Shown here: positions 11,791 to 20,100 of the stretch, piece after piece
Position numbering within the stretch: position 1 is the first letter of the stretch
How the letters are laid out: every line of letters starts with the position of its first letter
Notes under the pieces: model-generated
Databases searched by the model: none
Seen by the model: the letters and a program-made list of their open reading frames with translations, nothing else
Told to the model about the DNA's origin: nothing
Position numbers and translations under genes: made by a program
Assembly: GCA_905160935.1 (NCBI GenBank)
Contig: CAJHZI010000566.1
Span: 1,160,001-1,224,000 of the forward strand
From: Enchytraeus crypticus
Lineage: Eukaryota > Annelida > Clitellata > Enchytraeida > Enchytraeidae
DNA: 64,000 bases
Direction of reading: 5' to 3'

Positions 11791-12924
11791 ATATATATAT
11801 ATACAATTTATATATATATATATTTTATATATTGAATGGGGCCAGTGACAATGTCTGCAATACTCGACCGCGGATCAGTATATGCGGGGTTAAAATCCTA
11901 GGCTCACCCGTCACAGACATCACTTTCTAGAGAGGAAGCTGACCATTAACATTAGCTTTACTAGCTTTATGAGAAAATCCGGAGTTAATAAATCTGTGAG
12001 GAAAATGTGACATTTTCATTATAACCGATCAAGCACTTTGTGCCCGTGCAATTGAGAATATATTTAGAATAAGTAACAATGATATAAATTAATATGCGAT
12101 TATTCAAAAAATAATGAAATTGAACAAAACAAAGTAAGTACAAAAATTTATATTAATTATTGTACTAAATAAATAAATTTTAAATAAAGACTATTTAAAA
12201 TATAGTGGTGCCTATTTTCTTATAACTGTCATAAAGAATAGATTTTTATGCTGATAAAATAGTCAACCATTTAAATATCTTAGATATGGTATCAGTTTCA
12301 CATTTACTTTAACAAATGAACCAGAACTTTAATCTAAAAGCATTACATCTTGTCCGAAACAAAAATGTTTTATGATTACAAGTACGTCATATCGCTGCGT
12401 AATTTGCTTACATTATAGACATACATCTTGATATGTATTTTAATTTAATACCATACACAAAATATACAGTGTATTAAACAATTGCTATCCCAAAAAATTG
12501 ATTGCATTAAATTGTCAGTATAACTCAAATGATTTAGATAAATACTTTGGTAAACTATAAGTTCTGAAAAATATATGTTCAGAATTTAATAAATATACAA
12601 ACTTTCAAAGCGGAATTGATATTTTAATGGACAAACATTACAATGAATAGCAGGTATAAATTCAGTTTCATGCCAACAATAAATGTTCATTAATTAAGAT
12701 ATCCGTTAAAGCTAAAAAACAAATATACTTAAATGGTCAAGCAAAGTAATCATAACATTTTAAGAACAATAAATAAGTAAGCTACAACAGAACCACACAA
12801 AATATAACACATACCTTGGGAAAATAATTGATAAAGCTACCGCCACAATACCAGCAGCTGTCCATTTAGGATGCCTGCGTTGAAAAGCTAATAACTCGAC
12901 CTTCTTGGCAGATATATCCGACAT
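1..12924 (-). CDS. SNX14: Sorting nexin 14 (SNX14), 5' half, 13 exons, runs off the left edge
   Basis: Spliced exons in transcript order: 12815-12924, 11454-11525, 10892-10946, 10084-10163, 9221-9299, 8737-8780, 7907-7994, 7036-7120, 5630-5813, 3577-3652, 2748-2792, 1708-1791, 188-298. All have AG/GT borders and compatible phases and give 371 uninterrupted codons. The product has two hydrophobic segments (about residues 22-36 and 38-60), a Cys/His-rich CPVCGKRKCARHR stretch (94-106), then a PXA domain (FLDLVLKEFVYAWYK, EDEAFVDQIRTSLRFIVSVL, YIKHLSSHIFPYVLPP, LLREILSG) and the start of an RGS domain (FMQFMKAEASVNVLQFYLT). Order and motifs match vertebrate SNX14, an ER-anchored PXA-RGS-PX protein active at lysosome and lipid-droplet contacts. 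The PX and C-terminal domains lie outside the window. ATG at 12924 is the first in frame. Several introns carry tandem repeats overlapping splice sites. Confidence 0.93.
440..1012 (+). mobile_element. CR1/jockey-like LINE reverse-transcriptase fragment
   Basis: Translation of 446-850 gives GLKSHLYADDTQAYGHCK, containing the RT catalytic YADD box, followed by a thumb-like segment with CSNRLQLNMSKTE and RNLGVYLDCDIMM, standard for CR1/jockey-clade LINEs. Beyond 850 traces of the C-terminal part continue in shifted frames (RLIHGG..., LQLHWLR-like) to about 1010. The element is 5'- and 3'-truncated and carries frame changes. It sits in a SNX14 intron, antisense to the gene. Confidence 0.85.
1017..1070 (-). 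mobile_element. Family E repeat, 3' end fragment
   Basis: CATCATCATCATC followed by a segment whose reverse complement is TATCCCGACCCTGGTTAAAC-like. The same unit occurs near 10.5, 18.7, 22.3, 25.8, 32.2 and 53.7 kb, always with a (GAT)n tail. Confidence 0.6.
1330..1620 (+). repeat. Diverged dispersed repeat (family F with an E-like start)
   Basis: Contains TGAAGAATAGACCAACCGTT, shared with family E, then an AAGGCATTGCC...TTGTTGATC...ATGTACCTCGGAACC series that recurs in diverged form at 20180-20520, 26400-26530 and, inverted, at 55490-55640. No coding capacity is seen. Confidence 0.4.
1587..1718 (-). repeat. Two ~67-bp tandem units duplicating a SNX14 donor
   Basis: Both units end in ACTTACAGCATTGTTTCTAT. 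The right copy is the genuine end of exon 1708-1791 with its GTAAGTA donor; the left copy reproduces that donor and 14 exon bases about 67 bp into the intron. Confidence 0.85.
1846..2000 (+). mobile_element. 5S rRNA-derived SINE, copy 1
   Basis: Contains GGTTAGTACTTGGAGGGTGA followed by TCACCTTGGAA, matching the C-box region of 5S rRNA (GGTTAGTACTTGGATGGGTGACC...CCTGGGAA), preceded by an AATTTAAGC A-box equivalent. Related copies are at 32881-33050 and 34656-34807. Confidence 0.8.
2311..2374 (+). mobile_element. Family A SINE, 3' part only
   Basis: CCTGGGCTCGCCCGTCACTG...GAGGAAACTGACGTTAAC matches the 3' two-thirds of the complete family A copy at 15395-15530; the tRNA-like head is missing. 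Confidence 0.75.
2498..2578. repeat. Near-perfect palindrome with 3-base spacer
   Basis: Arms of 40 and 38 bases (left ATAACC...AAGCAT, right ATGCTT...GGTTAT) are separated by AAT at 2538-2540. They differ by one 2-base gap and one or two substitutions. Confidence 0.85.
3675..3830. repeat. Two-copy tandem duplication (~78 bp) in SNX14 intron
   Basis: ACAATATAAT...CACTAACTTA...AAGAATATTCACCCATATAT...CATAGTCTTT occurs twice in succession. It lies about 25 bases beyond the acceptor of exon 3577-3652 and does not include it. Confidence 0.75.
4225..5629 (-). repeat. 65-bp satellite array (~21 units) abutting a SNX14 donor
   Basis: The unit is about 65 bp, built on CACTTAACCTGAAAACACTT and AAACATTTAGAACACTTAAC. 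On the gene strand each unit reads TTCAGGTTAAGTGTTCTAAA, and the genuine donor of exon 5630-5813 is GCAG/GTTAAGTGTTC; the last array unit runs into the exon. The array fills most of the intron's 5' half. Confidence 0.9.
5866..6190. repeat. GGATAAGTTATTGGCT-type minisatellite
   Basis: Irregular units of about 16-24 bp (GGATAAGTTAATAGCT / GGATAAATTATTGGCT) repeat some 18 times in the SNX14 intron upstream of exon 5630-5813. Confidence 0.8.
6350..6575. repeat. GATGAGTGATTTGGTAAT minisatellite
   Basis: About ten degenerate 20-25 bp units containing GAGTGATTTG and GTAATTAAGA or AATAAAGAT. Confidence 0.7.
6874..6995 (+). mobile_element. Family A SINE, diverged full-length copy
   Basis: GGAAGTGGTGATGTCGATAA head, CCGCGGATCAGTATGTGCGG, then GAGGAAACTGACGTTAACAT and AGCTTTA tail. 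It ends 40 bases from SNX14 exon 7036-7120, antisense to the gene. Confidence 0.8.
7154..7310. repeat. Two-copy ~100-bp tandem duplication
   Basis: TTAAATTT(A/C)AAA...AAAAATTAG(C/G)CACATTTTGAA...ATAGAATA recurs about 102 bases apart in the intron next to SNX14 exon 7036-7120. Confidence 0.65.
8276..8480. repeat. (TA)n microsatellite
   Basis: About 200 bases of TA dinucleotide repeat with small interruptions, in a SNX14 intron. Confidence 0.95.
9503..9594. repeat. TATAT/TA-rich simple repeat
   Basis: ATATT and TA repeats with interruptions in a SNX14 intron. Confidence 0.9.
10364..10425 (-). mobile_element. LINE/SINE 3' module with (ATT)n tail
   Basis: On the minus strand it reads TGACGTCCCTGACATCATCC...ATGAGGAAACGGACGTTAAACC then (TTA)n. 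The same module ends a family B SINE at 24722 and a LINE at 53010. Confidence 0.7.
10529..10703 (-). mobile_element. Family E repeat, long copy
   Basis: Minus strand runs GCTGAAGAATAGACTAACCG...GTGAGTTCCTAGGCTCCAGAA...GAC-rich...(GATGAT)n, matching 22195-22390 and 32148-32266. It lies in a SNX14 intron. Confidence 0.65.
11550..11835. repeat. Two (TA)n tracts around a short unique spacer
   Basis: (TA)n at 11550-11610 and 11697-11832, the second interrupted by (CA)n. The open frames over them are pure TA artefacts. Confidence 0.95.
11838..11969 (+). mobile_element. Family A SINE, diverged copy
   Basis: GGCCAGTGACAATGTCTGCA start, ACCGCGGATCAGTATATGCG, ACATTAGCTTTACTAGCTTT tail. Inserted right after the (TA)n tract, antisense in a SNX14 intron. 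Confidence 0.8.
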
Positions 12925-14185
12925 TTTCAGATCAGATCATATTCGTCCATGAGATTCAAGAAACAGTGATCTAACCTAATCTGTACAAATTAAATATGAT
13001 CCTGACAAATCTAATCTGTTAAAATAATTTAAAATATAATAATATAATCAGCTGATCATTAGCATTTGTTTTGTTATGGTTTAGATATTAAAGAAAGTAA
13101 ACAAGACGTCCACACCTCCCATCACACAGATGGATTAAGTTTTTGAAAGTGAGATGAACTAATTGGTGACTAATTATGATGCCGTTGTCGTTACTTTCGT
13201 CGTTATTTCGATGTTGTCGCTATAACTGTTGTTGCTTTAGTGCTGATTTTGTAATAATTTTAATTTGCAATTATAGTGATTTAAAGAAGAAGTTAAATTT
13301 GCACGATTGTTTACTTAAACAAAATGTTAATAAAACAAGCTCAAGATCTTGAATTGTGCAAGAGATTATCGCAATTTTGCTGTGATAAATGCAATGCATT
13401 GAACATGTATGCATAGTAAACAGATAGCCTTTAATGAGGTTAATGGCATTATTTTTATAATTTTCTGTATTATTTTAAAACATTCTCTAAATAAATTTTG
13501 ATTAAAAGCTCTCACTAAAGTACATGAAAACATTTTTTGACAACAACAAATGGAAATATTTCAGTTAGAGTAAAATCCAATAAAAAGGTAAACGTAATTA
13601 ATCTTTAATTGCCTTACGAAACAAAAGTACGGGGTAACTAGATAAGATCGTGTAAGTTAGTAGTACAATTTGTAAAGATCTTAAAATCATAGATATGATT
13701 ATAGTTGTCTGGAAAGATAGATTAATAATAAATTTCTGTATGAGTTTGAAAATAATAGTCAAAATTTCACAAGATTTTCCTGAGGATGGCGAAATAGGAC
13801 TGAGGTAAGACAAGGTGGTTACCTTTCACTACTACTGTTCAACCTCTTTGCTGACGCGGTAGTTATTAAAGCGATGGAAGGAATTTAGGAAGGAATAGTT
13901 ACTGGAGGTATATTGCTAAAAGATATGAGGTTTGCTAGTAGTGAAGTAGGATTGCCATTGGTTATGGATGGTAACAGCATTGATGTGTGGTATGAAAATA
14001 AAAAGGCCTAGGTGGTGAGAGAGTCGAGGAACTAAGAGATGTAAATATTAAACTTTAAACTTTTTAAAACATTTCTTTGATCAGCCTTCCTTTCATCTCT
14101 ATATAATTGTTCTATAGAAGATTTTTGTTTTAGTATTTTTTACTGATTCTAATTAGGAACGTTTATCTTTTCAGAGATAAAGAAG
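12925..14185. promoter_or_regulatory. Head-to-head intergenic region between SNX14 and PSMF1
   Basis: The two ATGs diverge and are 1.26 kb apart. The segment must hold the SNX14 promoter and 5' UTR, and at least part of the PSMF1 5' UTR with one intron, because an acceptor precedes its ATG. A comparatively GC-richer, T/G-structured stretch at about 13100-13260 is the likeliest shared promoter zone. I see no decisive TATA box. Around 13600-13810 a minus-strand open stretch has no recognisable product. Confidence 0.4.
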
Positions 14186-17100
14186 ATGTCTCTAGAACTG
14201 ATATACAATTGTGAGCGAGAGAGAATTCGAACGGGACAGGAGGCCATTGTATGTGTGTTGCACAGTAGTCTACTAGCTGCTGGACTGAAATGTATTGGTG
14301 GAGGGGAAGAGGTACTTATACACACTATTTAGAGACACTATTTATATATATTATATGAATTAAGCATTTAGTTCAGGAACTTCTTTATTTTATAAAGACA
14401 AATTTCCTTAAAATTTCTTATATAAAAGAACCCAGTTATGAAGAGGAAGTTGGTGGCCGGCTGTTTTATGAGCTGTATCTGGTACCAAATGATTACTGAT
14501 TGCATCTGACTTTTCTCGCAATGTTTTTCATCATATTTCGAATACGTACTCACTGTGTACATTGAAGTGATTTGGTGTGTTTGAATTAAGAATGTGCCTG
14601 GTGTGTATTGATGTGTATTTAATCATAATGTTGATAGGTGTGTGTTTTTCTGTTTATGTTATTCTCTTGTTTCAGTATTTACAAAAGCTTCTTAAGCTGA
14701 TGGCAAGTCATTCATATGGAAGATGTCATCTAGAATGCTTTATTTTTAAAGATTACATTTAACCTCAAACTATTTTCCAAGACGCTTTTCTAACTTGGAA
14801 TGAATTTAAGCTTGAAATTATGACACTTGTTACTTGTAGCAGACAATTTCTTTATTTGCAGTAATTTGCAAGCTGCAGAGTAATATCAATTAATTGCATT
14901 AGAAAAAACAGACGAGAACATATAGGCTAATGAATACATTGAAAGTAGTAGTTGTTGTTGTTTTGTGTTGTATTAAATATATGATAATTGAAATAGCAGA
15001 ATTGATATTGCAATTTATAATTGAAAAATAAATTTATAACTGAAAAATAAATGTGTTTAATTATAAAACATATATAGAATTAAGTAAAGAATTTAATAAA
15101 AGAAATAATTCATAAATTGTGGCATCAATTGCTGGTACACAGAACTCTTTACTGCATTTTAAAATTTGCTAGAAATTCATTTCAGGTGGACAATGGAGAG
15201 TCAGTAAGATCCAGTGATATGTTGCCGAGTGGGTGGAACAACAGCAACGAAGTCTATGCTCTCAATTACCGCAACGAAACGACCAAGGACACGTTCTTGA
15301 TGAAAGTTCTTGTAGTTGATGGCACGCTGTATGTCCAACTTATGGTTTGTGTACAATATTTGTAAGCATTTCAGTTTATAATTTACTACAAACTGGAGCC
15401 AGTGGCGAAGTCGGTAAGATATTCGACCCCGCGGATCAGTAGGTGCGGGTTCAAATCCTGGTCTCGCCCGTCACTGACATCGCTTTTGAGTGAGGAAACT
15501 GACGTTAACCTTAGCTCTACCTTAGCTTTACAACCTACTTGTTACATTACATTGTTGATTTACATCAAATTTGAATTTGAATTTACTACTAATCTACTGA
15601 GGGCAATGCTAATGAACAGATTTATATTATATTTCTCATTAAATGGTGTCATTGACTTACTGTGTGATGAAATGGTCGAGGTGGCAGCAGCCTTGACTTG
15701 CTGTTTGACCGTATCTGACTGTTCTCGTGACTTTTTCTCTCTTATAGCGACTGCATACTCATTGAGTGCATTGAAGTGATTTGGTGTGTTTGAATTAGTA
15801 ATGTGTTTGGTATGCATTGATGTGCATTTAATCATAATGTTGATAGGTGTGTGTTTATATGTGCATTGATGTGTAGTTAAGTGTTTTGATATGTGTATGT
15901 TATGATATGATGTTATGATATATGTTGATGTGAATTGACGTTAATTGTTGTGTTTGGTGTGTATTGATGTGTATTTAATGTACATGGCTGTATGTTTATA
16001 TTGATGTGTACTTACGTGTGTTAATTTGTGTAACAGAGACACAGAGATGAACGAGTCAGTGAGATGGATATATCGTCAACCAATCACACAACCGAACTGC
16101 TGAATGATTATGACACGTTAGTAGTCTCTGTGGGCCATTGACTACATCTGAACTCTGAAATTTAAATGTAAATTGGTTGTACTTGCGCTACTGTGACTTT
16201 TTGCATATAGTGTTGGTTATATAAATGGACTTATTATTTTATTATTATAGAATTATATATAATAATAATAATAATAACAATTAGAGTGCTACAGTCATCA
16301 ATAACAACATCGACCACTATTGAGACAAAATCAGGCCGGCGAGCAAAAAGAAGGTCCAAAAATGGTGCAAATTCCAAAATCCAGAAAATCAGTCCCAAGT
16401 ATAAAGTTGTTTGCTTACTTTTGCTGTACAGAGCATTCCGGGACCTAGATCAGCTGACCAATAGCATCAAGGCTCAGCTCATTGATCCTGTTCTTGCTCC
16501 GCCCACCTCCACGACGTCAACAGCGTCGTCAGAAAAGAAGAAGAAGGAAAGAGAGGAGAGGGAGCAGCGTGATCCGCTCAGAGCTGATCCATACGGGCAG
16601 CCATATGCAGGCGGTGTGGGGTGAGTGCTGAATCTGTTGTGTATTATATACGCAATACTATATAGTAATGAAGCTGGTAAAGCTAATGTTAAAGTCAGTT
16701 TCCTCACTCGAAAGCGATGTCAGTGATGGGCGAGCCCAGGATTTGAACCCCGCACATAATGATCCGCAGTCGAATATCTTACATGTGCTGTGTATTTTAT
16801 ATGTTATTCAGAGGAATACCAGAGTATAATATCTGCTGTGTATTTTTGTTTGCTAGGTGATCGAGCCTGGCCTTCTGCCGCGGCATTCGTTTGGAATGGT
16901 TTGACACCTAATAGTCTAAGACATGAGTCTAACTATTTAGCTTTCCATCGTGGTGTGAAAACATTACTGTGGTCGCGTAGTTTTTCTACATGAAAGTATT
17001 ATACACGAATGTACTGTATGTTTATTATAAGTATTTTGTAATATGAAGTCTGGAATGAGTGTTGCTGGATAGTGTAAAGTTCCGCTCATATGTAGAAATT

Positions 17101-20100
17101 TTTACTAGTTTAGATATTAATTTAAATGTAATTGTTATTTAGCTCATGATTACATTTGAACTCTTCCTATAAAGTAGTCTCGAAGTCCGAGTTCGGCCAT
17201 GACACTGCTATATAAGTTTTAGTTGTTAATAATAATAATAATAAAAATAATATTTGATGTGTTATTCAGAGGAATACCAGAGTATAACATGTGCTGTGTA
17301 TTTTATGTGTTATATAACATGTGCTGTGTATTTTATGTGTTATATAACATGTGCTGTGTATTTTATGTGTTATATAACATGTGCTGTGTATTTTATGTGT
17401 TATATAACATGTGCTGTGTATTTTATGTGTTATATAACATATGCTGTGTATTTTATGTATTATATAACATGTGCTGTGTATTTTATGTGTTATATAACAT
17501 GTGCTGTATATTTTATGTGTTATATAGAGAGAGACGTTACTGTATAACATGTGCTGTGTATTTTATGTGTTATATAGAGAGAGACGTTACTGTATAACAT
17601 GTGCTGTGTATTTTATGTGTTATATAGAGAGAGATGTTACTGTATAACATGTGCTGTGTATTTTATGTGTTATATAGAGAGAGACGTTACTGTATAACAT
17701 GTGCTGTGTATTTTATGTGCTATATAGAGAGAGACGTTACTGTATAACATGTGCTGTGTATTTTATGTGCTATATAGAGAGAGACGTTACTGTATAACAT
17801 GTGCTGTGTATTTTATGTGTTATATAGAGAGAGACGTTACTGTATAACATGTGCTGTGTATTTTATGTGTTATATAGAGAGAGACTCTACTGTATCTCAT
17901 GTGCTGTGTATTTTATGTGTTATATAGAGGAATACCAGATTACGATCCTCTGCGTGGTATTGGCAGCAGGGACTTGGACCCGTTTGGTATTGGTATGGGG
18001 GGTGCTGGAGGGGGTGGGATGATATTTGATCCCCTCAGGGCTGGCTTCCCACGTGGGGGGGCTCATCCCCCCTACGGAGGTCCGCCCGGTGCCGGCATTC
18101 CTAGGTTTGTCGTCTCTTTACTCTCAGAGGTTTTTTTATCATTTAGTATCCTTTGTTCGTCACAGCACAGATTATACAAACAATAGGAACGTGCATGTTG
18201 TTAGATAAACAAATAACAATACAAAAAGAGGCTACCAGAAAATACCGGCATACCTAGGTTTGTCGTCGCTTTACACTCAGATGTCAACAGTTAAAGCTAA
18301 AAGCTAAGGTTAACGTCAGTTTCCTCGCTCTATAGCGATCTCTGTGACGGGCGAGCCCAGGATTTGAACCCCGCACATACTGATCCGCGGTTGAGGGTCT
18401 TACCGACTTCGCCACTAGCTCCAGCCAGTTAATGGCAGGCTTAAGACCATTGCATCCTGTTGTAAACATTCAGTCTGTATCCTCAGCGAAAGATTTATAC
18501 TAATGTGAATAATAGTTAATCTATTTTATATTTTTATAAATAAAATCACTAGGGTAACGTAGAAAGGTGTTTAAATTGTATCTAAGAAGTTAGTAATAAC
18601 TCATTATATTAGTTTTCATTATATACTCATTATATTATTATAATATAACTCATTAAATAATATAATATATTATATTATATTATTATATTATATTATATTA
18701 TATTATATTATCTATTCTTATCCCGACCCTGGTTAAACTGGGATTTAAGGGAAGATGATGATGATGATGATTATATAATATAATAGTTTGGATGCAGCTT
18801 TATGCTGATATAGACATTGCGTGTTGCAGATACTTTACTTTGGCATATTCTCTTTTATATTTTTAATTCGCTATTGTGATACACACACAATTAACGTTAT
18901 AGGGTTGAAATTAAACTAATAAACAAAAGAAATTGTTTGCCACTAAGGAGCCTAGACAATGTGATATAGCAGATGTATTAAATGTAAACAAATTTATAAT
19001 ATCTTTGTGAGATAATAAACTGTAAGTCTGTAAACAGTAAACAGTGATAAATGTAAAAAGTGGTAATTAATTTCGTACAAAACAAAATATATGAAAAAAA
19101 TATCGTAGTTCTACTCTGTACTGTTTAATCAATTGAAACCAAGGAAATAAATATTAGAGTTAATGTGATAATTTTAAATAATGTGCCTGAGAATAAAATA
19201 ATCTACAAATTTAACTCCATTTCAAGAAAATTTTCCAATATTTTAAATTGAATTTTACTTTTTTTACTTAAAATTAATTCAATATAATTAATGATCTTTA
19301 ATAAAACTAACAATAAATGTAAGTGATTGATGCAGACTGTTTATTTAGTGTATATAAAATAATTATAATTTACTGAGAAGTTCACATATGTTAATTTATT
19401 TTTTGCAGGGGGTCTGTACCACCCGGAGCCAGGTTTGACCCTTTCGGGCCCCCTGACCTTGACCCCACTGGGGGACGTCATGGTGGCTTTCCATATGGAG
19501 GAATGTAAGCAGCACTGCAGTCTTAGTTAAACTAATTTATATTTTGTTTCTAATTTTTTATTTTTTTTGTATAGCTCTCATCAGCACATAGTCGTAGGTT
19601 TGTTTACTTTTTGGCAAGTAGTTTTAACAAACCTAGTTTTTACAGCTTTTTTAATTTTTTAAACGTAATTTTTACAGCTCTTTTTAGAATTAAAGTATAC
19701 TTTAAAAAGTATACTTTTACCGCTCGCATTTAAATATTATAAATTCAGATGTATGCTGGTGTCTGTATGATATGTATCATACGTATCATACAGACATAGA
19801 CGTAGACACCAGCATACATCTGAATTTATAATATTTAAATGCGAGCGGTGGCTGTCGTTATATTTACAAGTGTGCCATGTACCCATTCTGACTGACATAG
19901 TTTGTATGATTGTTCAGTGTTGTGCCCATAACAGGTAATACCTTCTGTAAAGTACACACTTCTTAAGAAAAAAAGTAAACAAGCTAATGTTATCGTCAGT
20001 TTCCTCACTCGAAAGCTATGTCAGTGACGAGCGAGCCCAGGATTTTAACCCCCACATACTGATCGGGGGTAGAATAACTTACCGACATCACCACTGGCTC

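Noticed and set aside
13598-13813. 71-residue minus-strand open frame upstream of PSMF1
   Set aside because: Hydrophobic AT-rich chance frame without homology or splice context.
15395-15530. tRNA gene
   Set aside because: A- and B-box-like motifs are present but no cloverleaf with anticodon arm and acceptor stem; the body and multiple copies identify a SINE.
17223-17597. Open frames of repeated CAVYFMCYIT / HSTCYITHKI on both strands
   Set aside because: They arise from the 30-bp intronic minisatellite of PSMF1.
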